DNA from: a virus
Strand: one strand, 5' to 3'
Length of the DNA stretch: 41,520 nucleotides
IMG/VR virus record: IMGVR_UViG_3300009505_000025
Span: 1 to 41,520 of that record
A model generated the notes under the pieces. The model was given only the letters and a program-made list of their open reading frames with translations, was not told the DNA's origin and ran no database searches. Positions 8,301 to 17,491 of this stretch are shown here, one piece after another (position 1 is the stretch's first letter; every line of letters starts with the position of its first letter). The position numbers and the translations under genes are program-made.

Positions 8301-11300
8301 CTTAAGATTTTTCTTAATGTTATTTATTTCTCTTGCAACCTTAGCATTTCCTCTAATACCAAGTGCTCTATCAAATGCAACAAGTAACTCGTTCTGTAAT
8401 TGTTCAGTTTGAATTTTAAATATTGGGTCGGCTTTTAAAGTATCAAATGCTTTTTCTCTTATCTCAGAAAAAGTTTTAATTCTTCCCGTCTTGTCAAATG
8501 CAAATTTATTTACTGCAGTTCTTACATTATTAAATAATCTAAAACCAACTTTTGCACCTTCGTTCACATCTCCAAAAACTCTTGGCATAGGAACTCTTAA
8601 TCCTATGTTTACCACCATTGCCTTGTTGATATCAGTTGCACTAAAGCCTCTGTTTTTTAACACTACTCTAATTGATTCATCAGGGATACCTTGGTCTCTT
8701 CCTTTCTGAATAATACTATCTATACTCATCCCGGAACTAAACATAGCTTCAGGGTTTTTTAAAGCTTTTGTTTGAGCCTCTGTCATCTTCAGTGGCTTAC
8801 CTGCAAAGATATCTGCTAATGCAGTACCTAAGAATTCATCAAGTGTTAAGTTTTGAATCTCTTCTGCTGACAGGTCTTTAGACATTTTAAATTGAGACTT
8901 GATATAATTCCACATACCAATCAACCATTCGCTGAACTTGGACTTGATAGAACCATTAACTATTGTCTCACCTTTATTACCAATAAGAATAGCCATAGCT
9001 TCTCTCGTGGCTTTATCTACATCACCATCAAATCTTTTAAGTTGTTTTTTAAACTCATCAGTTTCTTGAACAACCTCAGCACCCCTCTTGTAAATCTCTC
9101 TACCTTTCTTTGTTGTCTGTAAGTAGTCTGTCCAAACGTGACCCATCTCGTGTATAGATGTATTGTACAAGGAAGACTTGGTTTCGTGCACCTCAGGGTT
9201 GATATAAATATCTCCATCCACTGTTACACCATAAATAATTTCATCACCTCTTAGATACGTTCTAACGTTGTCTTGAGACATTACATTGTTGAATGTATCT
9301 ACGTCTGAATTGATTACTACAGACGGGAACGCTAAGTTCATAAATGCATTTAGTTTGGTAGACTCATCAGGATTGATGGCTGCCATAATACCAATATAAT
9401 CTTTATCCGGAACACCAATCCCCACACCTGTTGTTTGAGTTCTTTTTGTTTTAGCAGCAAACTTTTTACCACTTGATTCAGAGGTAATCATCTTAGCCAT
9501 TATCTTTTCGAAAGCTTTAGGATATACCGTTTCCATTGATTGTGGATTTTCAAGTATACCAATTGACTTTCCTCTAACACCATATTTGTAATTAGGATGT
9601 GTGGTCTCTATGATACCCGGATTTAAAACATCAACACCAACCAACGCAACAACGTTACCAATAGGTACGTTTTTTAGTTGTGGGTCTGTAAGTAAATTAG
9701 TTATCTGAGCCAAGTTTAATTTAGCTGCATCCTGTTCTACACCTTTCAAAAGTTCTTTTACTGTAACCTTTGTGCTTTTAGTTACTCCTCCAACTTTCTT
9801 TTCTTTACCCTTAGCTTCCTGAATGACTCCTGTGGTTAGGTATCCAACCAACTTTGCTCTCATAGGTAGAGACATATTCTCTATAAATTGAGGAGTAAGT
9901 GCTTGGTCCATTGTTTCAACCTTGCCTTCTCTAAATCTTTTTAATAGGTCAGTTAGGTTTCTAATATTCTTTTTATCAGTAGCGTTCTTTTTAGGTTTAG
10001 CCTTTAAATTAACTAAGTCCTGCTTCATCTGTGTTTTTAAAACACGAACTGCTGACTTTCTGTTTCTCTTAGGCAACGTACCTATATTATCTGCTAATAC
10101 TCTTACAACTGCTTCGTTAGATTGCATAGCATCTTGACCCATCTTAACAATGTTCATTGGAACCAAACCATTGTACTCAGGATTCTTTGCCCAAAAATCT
10201 TTAAATATTTCTTGGTTTTCTTGATAGATTTTTTCTGCTCTTCTTATAATAGTCTGAGCCTCTTTCTCTTCCACATTTGCCCAAGCTGCTTGTTCATTGC
10301 CTACAGTTCCATTGAAACCAATCGCACCCTTAAGGTCTTCAATTACATTCCCCGTAACAGGATTAGTAACGGTTCCTGTTGTTAGTTGGTCTGTAATACT
10401 AAACATAGTAGGAACACCCTTGACAACTTTAAGATTAGTAATCTTCAGTGGTTTATCTGTTCTACTATTTAGTTCATCAACATCAATCTTTTCTGATGTC
10501 ATTTCATCAGGTGTAATCTTAACATCAACGTTTGGACTTTCCATTGCGTTTATTGCATTGGTCACTTCATCTTCAGCTTCTTGCTTTGCATTTTCATCAG
10601 TAGTCTCATCTATCTCTAATCTGAAATCTACCTTTGGTTTTTTACCTGATTCCTCTTCTTTTAGTGAAGCCTCAAAGTCTTCTGCTGCTTGTTGGTTTTC
10701 TGTTTCTTTTGTTTCTTCTATAACACCAACACTTGCTTGACCTTGACCTTGATTAAGAGCAGGAGTTGTTTGAGTACCCTCAGGCAATGCCGGAGTGGTT
10801 TCTTCAGTTTGTGTCTTTGAAGACACTTCTTCTGTTGTTGTAGGAACAATGCCTGTTTCTGTAGGAACTTCACTTTGTTCTTCGCTTACCTCTGTTTCAG
10901 CTTCAGGTGTATCTCTTACCTCTGTTTCAGTTTCCGTAGTTGTTTGAGCACCACCTCTTGCTTCTTGAATATTTGCTTCAACTAACTTTCGAGAAACTAA
11001 CTTAGATACCTCATCATCATTATCTACAGTTGCACTCATACGAAGCAACTCATTAGGACTAAGTCCATTTATAAAATTAACAAACTCTTCTTTAGAAACT
11101 TGTTGTAATCTTCCAAATCTATTTTTCTTAATTCTATAAGACGGTAACCCTTCTCTTACATCAGAAACGTTTGCTTGTTCTCCAATAGAAAAAACACCTG
11201 TACCTGCAAGAATAGTTTGCTCGTTTAGTGGTCTTGTTTTTCGAGTAGTAATTATGTCCTCTAACTCTTTATTTATTTCACCAATCTTATTACTGAAAAT

Positions 11301-14231
11301 TGATTTTCTATTTGGTGTTGATGACATTTCTTCCTTAGCTGCAAGAAGTTCCATAACTCTTGTTTCTACTTCGCCATTTCTTTTAATTCTTGAAAATGCT
11401 CCTGTGTTATTTAACAGTTCCCTTGCAGTCTTTCTTAAACCAACATTCATTTGTATACGCTGATTAGTCTCAGCATCTATCTGACCAAGACGTTCCATAT
11501 TATTTGCCCAAGCAGAAATCTTAGTTCCTGAAGACAACTCATCAGACATAAACTTTATATCTGTAAATGCTGATGCTAACTCTAAGTTGTTTCTGCTTCT
11601 TGCTTCCATAGCAAGATTAATTGCCATATTAGATGTGTTGTTACCCATAGCACCACCCATCTCAGCCATTATCTCTTTGATGTTTATATCATCACCAACT
11701 GTTATTTGAGCAGCAAGTTCGCCAAAGCCTTCACCAATTGGGTCAGCTATCATACGTTCTGCAGTTAAAGCTGCAATTCTCGCTCCTTTTCCTGATACAC
11801 TTCCAACTCTTATAAGGTTACCTGCTAATTTTGCAGTAATTAAATCTACAATAGCAATTGGAACACCTCTTTTAAATCCACGCTCTTTACCTTCTGCCCA
11901 AACTTTTTCGTCATTCAAAGCTTTTGCCACAGACTCAGGGTCTGTCATATCGTATCCTTGATTTGTAATAGCCTCAAGAACTGCGTTGGTATATTCCATT
12001 GCCAATGAAGTAGCTGCAAACCCTGTTCTTGTACCCCAAGTAAATCCTGTTGCTGCTCCGGCAGCATTACCTGCACCGGGAACAATACTACCGTAGGCAA
12101 ACCCTGTTGCAGTACCTGCAGCCATAGATATAGGAATAATCTTTTTACCATACGGCAACATCATAGAGATACTATGTGCTGCTAATGATGTCATCCACTC
12201 AAATGGGTCGTCTAAAATAACATCCCAATTCTCATCCATATTGGATGCTTTCTCCCATCTATTTAAAACTCTTGACCTTTTATCAGAAGTTCGATTCATA
12301 TAGTCTACAATCTTCTCTGCCATTAATGAAGTAGACTCAGGGTCTTTAAGGTCAATACCATCCATAAACCCCGGGTACATTGTAGCGGCTAAAATTAAAT
12401 CACCTGCTTTACCCATATTGGTTCCGTTCTCTAAGGCTACTTGAAACCCTTCCCAATTTTCAGCATACTCTTTTTCAGCATACTTGTCGTACTTTAAATC
12501 ATAGTATGTTGAAGCTTCTTTATAAGCATCTGCAGCAATCTGAGATTTGTATTGTTGAGCACCATACTCTAATTCAATAACTTTTTTTAACTCAGCCTCT
12601 CTTTCGTTTTGTGGTTCGTAAAGACTTAATTCACTTGGCTTCACACCAAAATATCTTAAGCTTTTATTTTCAATTGCTTGTTCAGCTTCTTTTGCGGCAA
12701 CGTTTATTTTTATTGCATCCCCAATAGTAGCCTTTCTTCTTTTTTCAAGATAAAGGTCTGCTTCTTCCCTAACATACATTGCTTCGTCATCAAGATATGC
12801 ATCTGCTAATTCTTCTCTTCTTTCTGTAGCAGCCTTTTTAAGTTCATAAGAATCATCCCTTAATCTACCATTGATATAAAATTTATCATATTTTATTTGG
12901 TCCTGAGGACTAAGGTCTTCTTGTTTAAACGGAGCACCACTTAAAAAGTTTTCTGTGTCTTTAGCTTCGTCATAATCAGATAAAAGTTTTCTTTCAGTAG
13001 AATAATCAAGACCTCTCTCTTGATAGTATTTTTCCATCTCTGCCTCTGCAGTAGCCACATCTTTCCAACTGCCCTGAGCAAAAGCCTCTGCTTCTTCTTT
13101 GGTGTCGAATTCAAAAACCTCATCTCTTTCTCTTGCCAATTTTAAAGCATCATCAAAAGTTAAGTCTTGATGCCACCACATTCCATCTGATGTATAGTGG
13201 TCAGGATTAACAGGATGCAGCATAGGTATAACCTTGTGCTTACCATCCTCTTCAAACGAGGTCATTTTAACAGTTGATACTGTTCCGTCTTCGTTTTGTA
13301 AAGGAATCTTTCTTAATGTTTTTGCTTTGATTGCTTTTTGAACTTCAGACGATAAAGGTTTTTTAGCAGCACCACCAAGGTTTCCTTTTATAAAGTTTCT
13401 TAGTTTATCTGCTCCTTGTCTTTCCCCGTCAGATGTGAACGGGTCTAAATCAATTGTAGTTGTAGTTTTTCCATCAGGTGCAGTTACAGTAACGTTATCA
13501 CCAATACCTGATTCAACAAACCTAAACCCATATTTTTTAAATTTCTTTATTAAAAAAGGAACAACTTCTTCCTCTTCTTTATCTATAAGAGAAGCATCTA
13601 TTTGTGATATTTCATTTATAAAAGTTTCGTCTTGTAGTACACCTAATATCTCCGCATTCTTTAACTCTCTTTCTATTTCTTTAGCTTTAGCCTCTTGCTC
13701 TTGTTGTAGTCTTAGGTCCGGTAAATCTTTATTTCTTTGCTCTGTCGTAAAAGCAAAGTCTGCTGCCATTTGGTTTTGTGCTCTTTCAAGAACATTTTGC
13801 TCAGGATACATACCCATATTTTGGGTAGACATAGGACTTACATAACCATCTTCTCTTGTGTCTTGTGGAGCACCCGGTGCGGTTGGGTCAAAACTAAATG
13901 TACTTGGGTCAAATTCAGGAATGTCGGACAAATCCGAAGAACCATCTTCCGAAGAAGAAACCATATCTTCTTGTGGTTGGTCTTTTTTTTTTACTCCTGC
14001 AAAAAATTCAGGAAACTTAGAATTTATAATATCGTAATTTCCTGAGTATTCCGGATTATTATAAGTGGCAATATAGTCCTGTAATACCTGAACATCTATT
14101 CCACTAAATTCAGGAAACTTAGAATTTATTACATCTATATTCCCTTTATATGCCGGGTTGTTAACCGTAGTAATGTAATCCCTTAACAGTTGTTCAACCT
14201 CTTCTTTTGTTTTGCCTTCTAATGGATTCAT
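5316..14231 (-). CDS. Giant ejection/polyvalent virion protein (T7 gp16-like position) with zincin-type HEMGH motif
   Basis: This 2971-aa protein is the last large gene of the ejection block. The N-terminus has two 34-residue repeats ending NSKFPEF. A Gly/Ala-rich hydrophobic region at about residues 690-760 could insert in membranes. A Thr/Glu/Pro-rich linker near 1085-1170 precedes a folded middle region. HEMGHVWTDYL (residues 1694-1704) is a zinc metalloprotease motif. Lys/Glu-rich coiled-coil stretches fill about 1950-2200. The C-terminal 500 residues, with hydrophobic segments and a basic tail, resemble the large polyvalent-protein-associated domains (LPD38 type) of phage ejection proteins. 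It probably enters the host with the DNA, as T7 gp16 does, and may cleave peptide bonds there. No lytic transglycosylase or polymerase motif was found, but I cannot exclude one. Confidence 0.8.
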   Translation of the reverse strand: MNPLEGKTKEEVEQLLRDYITTVNNPAYKGNIDVINSKFPEFSGIDVQVLQDYIATYNNPEYSGNYDIINSKFPEFFAGVKKKDQPQEDMVSSSEDGSSDLSDIPEFDPSTFSFDPTAPGAPQDTREDGYVSPMSTQNMGMYPEQNVLERAQNQMAADFAFTTEQRNKDLPDLRLQQEQEAKAKEIERELKNAEILGVLQDETFINEISQIDASLIDKEEEEVVPFLIKKFKKYGFRFVESGIGDNVTVTAPDGKTTTTIDLDPFTSDGERQGADKLRNFIKGNLGGAAKKPLSSEVQKAIKAKTLRKIPLQNEDGTVSTVKMTSFEEDGKHKVIPMLHPVNPDHYTSDGMWWHQDLTFDDALKLARERDEVFEFDTKEEAEAFAQGSWKDVATAEAEMEKYYQERGLDYSTERKLLSDYDEAKDTENFLSGAPFKQEDLSPQDQIKYDKFYINGRLRDDSYELKKAATERREELADAYLDDEAMYVREEADLYLEKRRKATIGDAIKINVAAKEAEQAIENKSLRYFGVKPSELSLYEPQNEREAELKKVIELEYGAQQYKSQIAADAYKEASTYYDLKYDKYAEKEYAENWEGFQVALENGTNMGKAGDLILAATMYPGFMDGIDLKDPESTSLMAEKIVDYMNRTSDKRSRVLNRWEKASNMDENWDVILDDPFEWMTSLAAHSISMMLPYGKKIIPISMAAGTATGFAYGSIVPGAGNAAGAATGFTWGTRTGFAATSLAMEYTNAVLEAITNQGYDMTDPESVAKALNDEKVWAEGKERGFKRGVPIAIVDLITAKLAGNLIRVGSVSGKGARIAALTAERMIADPIGEGFGELAAQITVGDDINIKEIMAEMGGAMGNNTSNMAINLAMEARSRNNLELASAFTDIKFMSDELSSGTKISAWANNMERLGQIDAETNQRIQMNVGLRKTARELLNNTGAFSRIKRNGEVETRVMELLAAKEEMSSTPNRKSIFSNKIGEINKELEDIITTRKTRPLNEQTILAGTGVFSIGEQANVSDVREGLPSYRIKKNRFGRLQQVSKEEFVNFINGLSPNELLRMSATVDNDDEVSKLVSRKLVEANIQEARGGAQTTTETETEVRDTPEAETEVSEEQSEVPTETGIVPTTTEEVSSKTQTEETTPALPEGTQTTPALNQGQGQASVGVIEETKETENQQAAEDFEASLKEEESGKKPKVDFRLEIDETTDENAKQEAEDEVTNAINAMESPNVDVKITPDEMTSEKIDVDELNSRTDKPLKITNLKVVKGVPTMFSITDQLTTGTVTNPVTGNVIEDLKGAIGFNGTVGNEQAAWANVEEKEAQTIIRRAEKIYQENQEIFKDFWAKNPEYNGLVPMNIVKMGQDAMQSNEAVVRVLADNIGTLPKRNRKSAVRVLKTQMKQDLVNLKAKPKKNATDKKNIRNLTDLLKRFREGKVETMDQALTPQFIENMSLPMRAKLVGYLTTGVIQEAKGKEKKVGGVTKSTKVTVKELLKGVEQDAAKLNLAQITNLLTDPQLKNVPIGNVVALVGVDVLNPGIIETTHPNYKYGVRGKSIGILENPQSMETVYPKAFEKIMAKMITSESSGKKFAAKTKRTQTTGVGIGVPDKDYIGIMAAINPDESTKLNAFMNLAFPSVVINSDVDTFNNVMSQDNVRTYLRGDEIIYGVTVDGDIYINPEVHETKSSLYNTSIHEMGHVWTDYLQTTKKGREIYKRGAEVVQETDEFKKQLKRFDGDVDKATREAMAILIGNKGETIVNGSIKSKFSEWLIGMWNYIKSQFKMSKDLSAEEIQNLTLDEFLGTALADIFAGKPLKMTEAQTKALKNPEAMFSSGMSIDSIIQKGRDQGIPDESIRVVLKNRGFSATDINKAMVVNIGLRVPMPRVFGDVNEGAKVGFRLFNNVRTAVNKFAFDKTGRIKTFSEIREKAFDTLKADPIFKIQTEQLQNELLVAFDRALGIRGNAKVAREINNIKKNLKQRKISADNLTDAQRRMRMIIRKLLPAGKNYSKTVINRLLKTVNTTTPKNFIGKMSEVLKEVEIERNNEKNRVIKDILTIVKKKARKSKTSSGKVRAAGLDAIGQAYFSQVKEVLDAVMKQDFETLQELADSVRDERITEILQKQEEGKKLTSKEKLLLDRRIAMDSFSDVMTMELEDVQELLEDVKSARKESIQRLNNRKEERRQKVEEKQKEFNEQIKDDFGQLYDENGNPLNDNGLEKNKQFIRKAFKEKGLFGAVTAFFNQFKEDGVKDLTSNGVAKFMQNYVTHFKTFTNILDGNRDGMFTETFFNVLNDFDERNLQGVRRTESDMNAMTNSTHGKKWTDWKYSLGTDVQELSFIDTETGNRTSNVFNKDQAMRIYALSLNPIQAEKLAKMEVDLELVKTFIGKDNQELVEQTVDFLSNKYFEETNAVYQQVNDVSLGYVENYFPTRTISKGAITNDMILQGEFNKVFTAEFSPALKERVDLTGDVLLGLSFSEVMEEHVKAMEKYKAYAVGVKEMNAILQDQGIQNLLNETGMKQLFSRSLNYAINPDSGPQVESADVVTKLQSLFTGFALALKLVQIPKQMSSFIFAWQKYNALPSGKYIPGLDTLGFMKDYAEVLLFLRKNIKEAREISATFDNRIKQGLEGDVFGIESGGRTFKKTKAQQGRKGRAARAFTKVKGFTTVAGDILGVLGYKALYNRQIRNGVDKNEALRNFNDYNSTQQSRRATEKVGLQQSTDALNRTFTMFGSSLFLMMNNVYQSSMNVTSDIMKGKMPKREQLRKLLLNYSLANVAFTAVSYAPALLHGKDGEKDRAYKALRDAALGLNLIYAIPIMGSAIETAIAYAEKDRKPISDVVNPLTSVVRKIFKSIKDVSGPDGLVQATRVLLEIYSGMQLDAPIGLIKLLGGSGDSDDMYDALGITPSYRPGYGQTKPKSKTKKKTTTAEGKRTIKAIDPELYEELYGKERPTYEIEQELKQMKKEVKDELKDIYN
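10811..10826. repeat. 16-bp near-palindrome, copy 2 (in giant ejection gene)
   Basis: Exact GTGTCTTTGAAGACAC on the plus strand. It lies in the Thr/Glu-rich linker of the giant gene (about residues 1136-1141), whose minus-strand frame reads it as VSSKT, a frame different from copy 1. Confidence 0.85.
14004..14129 (-). repeat. Two tandem copies of a 34-residue coding repeat
   Basis: Within the start of the giant ejection gene the DNA word AAATTCAGGAAACTTAGAAT recurs with an offset of 102 bases (beginning at 14004 and 14106 on the plus strand). The encoded units share NNP-Y-G-D-INSKFPEF. An exact multiple of three and near-identical DNA point to a fairly recent in-frame duplication. Confidence 0.8.
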
Positions 14232-14240
14232 ACTTTTATA

Positions 14241-16223
14241 TTATCTTGATGTCCCACCACCTGCGTTATTGTTGGCGGCTGCTTGTTTCTTACTTGTTCT
14301 TGTTGTACTCTTTATGTTTTTTCTTTTTCCTTGTGTAATTAAACCCTTCTCTTCCAATGAGGTTTGATTAGTAGACAAATCATAAATAGATTGCCACCAA
14401 GAATCAGGTGGATAGCTTGAACTAAAATCAGGAGATTTAACCACCACATTCTTTTTTGCATCTAATATTTCAATATAATCATCTGTACCCCATCCTCCTG
14501 CTCTAACAGTATAGTTACCTGAAAGACCCGGGAGTGAATTTACAAATGCTTGTACACCGGGGACAGAAGCATTTTTGTCATCAAGTATAATTGCATTTTC
14601 AGGAATAGGATTCTCTGCCTTTATAACTCGTTCAAACGCTTTCTGAAGAGGTTCCTGAGTATCTGCTGCAGTACCTGCACTAAATCCTACTGATTTATCA
14701 TTAAACTCTCTGTCTTTGTCAAATTTAGATTTTGCAAGAGTAGCATCTACATCAGTAATTTTATTGTCGTTGGACAATATTTTATTTACGTTACCTTTTA
14801 TAAATGAAGCTTGGTCTATTCGTACCCCTGCATCATCAGTAAAACTCATTTCTTCTGTAGTTCCGTCTTCGAACTCTACAATAACACTTGTTCCATCCCT
14901 ATCAAAAGATACGATTTTATCGTTAAGACCTCTTAGGAAATCTTCTGCCTCCTTAACCTCTGTATCATTACCATACCAAAGCTTAGCAAAGTTACCTACT
15001 ACAGATTTGTCTTCTTTGACTTTTTTAGCATTTGCATCTTCGGTTGGAGTTTTAGGTCTTGCCTCAAACTTCATTCTTTCTGTATCTACTTTTTCCTTGT
15101 AGTCAATTTGCATCTCTGCTTGAGCGGATAATGTTCTTGCAGCAACTGCATTTTGTTCGTCTGTCATATCTGTAACAGTACGACCATTTTCTGATTTCAA
15201 CAAAATTACATTTTGCTTTCTCTTTCCGTTAGCATCTAAAGTATCAGCCTCATCAAATGTGGTTGTATACTGCTGACCATCGGGAGTGGCTTTGTTAAAA
15301 TCCATAAGGATAGATGCTCCGTTAAACGAGCCGTTTTGCAATTGACCTTGTGCCCAAGTTTTAGAAGACTCTTCCCATAAACTTAATGCCTTCAAATCAC
15401 TTGGCTTGACTCCCATTTCTGCAGCAAGTGCTGCTAATTTTTTGTCATCCATTCCGGCATAGCCACCTTCTCTTTGTCTTATGTCTTCAATTGTTTTTAA
15501 AACACCTGCAGTATATGTTGTGCCCATACTTTGAACAGTTGCTTTTATATCTTGACCTAAGGAATTTGTCCATTCCTTAGCATTACCAACAACATCATAT
15601 TTAGTAATTGATGTTTTTATTCTGTTTTTTAAATTTTGTACTGAAACCAAATTGTTTCGGTTAGGGTCAAGCATTTTTCCACCATTACCATCGTCAATCA
15701 TTTTGCCCATAGACACTAAACCTGTCTCGGGATTAATAACTAATTTTGAATTATTAAAGTTTGAGAACCCTTCAACATTTGCCATAATCTGCAAATCAAT
15801 TTCAGATAACTGTTCACCATACGGAAGTTCTGACGATAGCATATCCATCTTTTTGGTATACTCATCATTATAATCTTGAAGTAAACTAAAACCTTGGTCA
15901 GTTCCATCGGTTAAGTTTTGCCTCATCATCGTGTATTTCTTAGGACTTAATTGACCACTTTTTAACAAAGTCTCTTGCATCAACATTTGTTTTTGTAGGT
16001 CATCAGAAAATTGAATTGCAAATCCATTTAAGTCTTGGTTTTCACCTTGAGGAACATTATTTAAAACTCTCTGATATTCTCTTGAGGCTTCATCAATGGC
16101 AGCTTTCTTTTCCTCTCGGACACGCATCTCCTCTTTGAGCATATTATTAAAGTTGCTACCAACTTCTGCCCAATTAATATTGTCCTCTGCTTGTCTTTCA
16201 ACGTATTTATATGCTGTTGCCAT
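14241..16223 (-). CDS. Internal virion/ejection protein (T7 gp15-like position)
   Basis: This 660-aa, largely helical, Gln/Asn/Lys/Glu-rich protein has no signal peptide or membrane segment. The N-terminal 60 residues look like a long amphipathic helix (NFNNMLKEEMRVREEKKAAI). The C-terminus is a low-complexity basic tail (KRKNIKSTTRTSKKQAA). It sits between a gp14-like and a gp16-like gene, the exact position of the core protein gp15 in T7, which forms the DNA-ejection tube with gp16. That role follows from order and composition, since no catalytic motif is visible. Nine bases separate it from the giant gene. Confidence 0.65.
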   Translation of the reverse strand: MATAYKYVERQAEDNINWAEVGSNFNNMLKEEMRVREEKKAAIDEASREYQRVLNNVPQGENQDLNGFAIQFSDDLQKQMLMQETLLKSGQLSPKKYTMMRQNLTDGTDQGFSLLQDYNDEYTKKMDMLSSELPYGEQLSEIDLQIMANVEGFSNFNNSKLVINPETGLVSMGKMIDDGNGGKMLDPNRNNLVSVQNLKNRIKTSITKYDVVGNAKEWTNSLGQDIKATVQSMGTTYTAGVLKTIEDIRQREGGYAGMDDKKLAALAAEMGVKPSDLKALSLWEESSKTWAQGQLQNGSFNGASILMDFNKATPDGQQYTTTFDEADTLDANGKRKQNVILLKSENGRTVTDMTDEQNAVAARTLSAQAEMQIDYKEKVDTERMKFEARPKTPTEDANAKKVKEDKSVVGNFAKLWYGNDTEVKEAEDFLRGLNDKIVSFDRDGTSVIVEFEDGTTEEMSFTDDAGVRIDQASFIKGNVNKILSNDNKITDVDATLAKSKFDKDREFNDKSVGFSAGTAADTQEPLQKAFERVIKAENPIPENAIILDDKNASVPGVQAFVNSLPGLSGNYTVRAGGWGTDDYIEILDAKKNVVVKSPDFSSSYPPDSWWQSIYDLSTNQTSLEEKGLITQGKRKNIKSTTRTSKKQAAANNNAGGGTSR

Positions 16224-16237
16224 TTCTTAGTTTTAGT

Positions 16238-17053
16238 TTATTTCGGTGCTCCTGTAACCGCAGCAGTATTTCCAAGATATGCATTATAAGGATTAGAGTA
16301 TGCATTTATATATTGTTGGTTTTGAAACAACATATTACTCTGAGCATCACTTAGACTTCTTTTATACACTCTAAAGTCTTTGTTACTCATAGCAGCAATT
16401 GCTTGAGCATCTTGAAAGGTTGCTCCTGTCCCTGCTTTTGCAAATGCATCGGCATCTATGCTATCAATTTGACCAACTGCCGCTCTCTGTGCTGCAGTGT
16501 TCTGACCATATAAAGGAATAAACGCTGCTGCTTGTTGTGCAGTGTTCATAACACCTTGAATACCTTGTTGCTTAGCCATCTCTGCTGCTCTCTGAGCATC
16601 AGCAGCTTTTTGTTGATTACCTGCTACCTCTTCTAAATCTAATGCTACATCTAAATCTCTTAGCCTTGAATCTTCTTCTATAATAGCGTTTTCGATGTTT
16701 GTCATCTCATCAGCCATAGCACCTCTTACCTGTGCTTGTCCTGCCTGTTGTGCAGCATAAACTCTACCTGCAGAAGCAGCCGAGCCTCTTTCACTTTCAA
16801 TACCTGCTTGAGTTGCCATAGCACCCTGTACTAATAAAGCCTCACGCTCATTATCATAAGCTTCTTTCTTGATAGACATTTGCTCTGCAAAATTTACATC
16901 GAGTTTTCCTCTTGCTTCTGCCATTGCTTTGTCTGCATCAATTTCTGCTTGTTGTTGAGCCTTTCTTTGTTTACTTGCTTGAGAGAAGGATACCGCAGTA
17001 GTTCCTATGGATACTGCTAAACCTGCTGCTGCTATTGCCGTTGCTGCTGCCAT
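16238..17053 (-). CDS. Internal virion protein, T7 gp14-like
   Basis: This 271-aa Ala/Gln-rich protein has an N-terminal hydrophobic segment (AATAIAAAGLAVSIGTTAVS, residues 3-22). A long charged helix follows (ASKQRKAQQQAEIDADKAMA), and then Ala-rich helices to about residue 170. This architecture, a short membrane-seeking N-terminus and a helical body, is typical of the gp14-like ejection proteins of podoviruses, which form the outer-membrane pore. It lies directly downstream of the GNAT gene (three-base gap) and upstream of the gp15-like gene, as in T7. Confidence 0.7.
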   Translation of the reverse strand: MAAATAIAAAGLAVSIGTTAVSFSQASKQRKAQQQAEIDADKAMAEARGKLDVNFAEQMSIKKEAYDNEREALLVQGAMATQAGIESERGSAASAGRVYAAQQAGQAQVRGAMADEMTNIENAIIEEDSRLRDLDVALDLEEVAGNQQKAADAQRAAEMAKQQGIQGVMNTAQQAAAFIPLYGQNTAAQRAAVGQIDSIDADAFAKAGTGATFQDAQAIAAMSNKDFRVYKRSLSDAQSNMLFQNQQYINAYSNPYNAYLGNTAAVTGAPK

Positions 17054-17056
17054 AAT

Positions 17057-17470
17057 TTATAAATTTTTTATCATTTCATAAGTATTAGAATCTCCTTTAA
17101 CATATCCCAATGATTCAAAAGTGCCCATTAAAGATTTATGTTTTAACAAAGAGTAGCAATATTTAGCACCATTTCTTTTACTTACATTTGTTAACGTTTC
17201 AATTAACAAACCCATAGCATTTTTTCTATGTGGTTTTTTTCTATATTTTTTACTTGACACCATAAACTCTATAAGACTTACATTCGAATTAGTTATGTAT
17301 ATAAAACCTGCACAAATTGGTGTTCCGTCAGGGTCTAATACCATCATCCCACCTGTTCCTTCTTGAGGTAGAAAGTCTTTTGGAGGAGGTGTCCACCCCC
17401 AATCTTTCCACCAATCTACAAGGATGGTGTCATAATCATCTGAATTAAGTGGTCTTATATCAAATATCAT
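17057..17470 (-). CDS. GNAT-fold acetyltransferase-like protein (T7 gp13-like position)
   Basis: This 137-aa protein has a GNAT layout: an N-terminal DIRPLNSDDYDTI strand and helix, a middle beta region ending in SLIEFMVSSKKYR, and a basic stretch RKKPHRKNAMGLLIETL where the acetyl-CoA loop and following helix belong. LMGTFESLGYVKG is the usual C-terminal strand and helix. The canonical Q/RxxGxG/A loop is degenerate, so catalysis is uncertain. It lies between the tail appendage genes and the gp14-like gene. T7 gp13 is 138 aa and occupies the matching place, so this may be its counterpart in virion assembly rather than a host-modifying enzyme. A promoter-like TATCTTTG ends eight bases before the ATG. 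Confidence 0.7.
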   Translation of the reverse strand: MIFDIRPLNSDDYDTILVDWWKDWGWTPPPKDFLPQEGTGGMMVLDPDGTPICAGFIYITNSNVSLIEFMVSSKKYRKKPHRKNAMGLLIETLTNVSKRNGAKYCYSLLKHKSLMGTFESLGYVKGDSNTYEMIKNL

Positions 17471-17477
17471 TCAACAA

Positions 17478-17485
17478 CAAAGATA
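17478..17485 (-). promoter_or_regulatory. Promoter-like TATCTTTG upstream of the GNAT/ejection genes
   Basis: On the minus strand TATCTTTG matches the Bacteroidetes -7 consensus TAnnTTTG and falls in the 21-base gap before the GNAT gene. Only seven bases (TTGTTGA) lie between it and the ATG, so the transcript would be almost leaderless. No -33 TTG is seen at the usual spacing. It could drive the GNAT-gp14-gp15-gp16-like unit. Confidence 0.45.
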
Positions 17486-17491
17486 AGAAAT

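Noticed and set aside
5326-16000. Many 60-150 aa plus-strand frames across the giant ejection and 660-aa genes (for example 10297-10740, 13435-13845)
   Set aside because: They lie entirely inside long conserved-looking minus-strand genes, are hydrophobic/Ser-rich in the manner of antisense frames of Lys/Glu codons, and do not adjoin each other as real genes here do.
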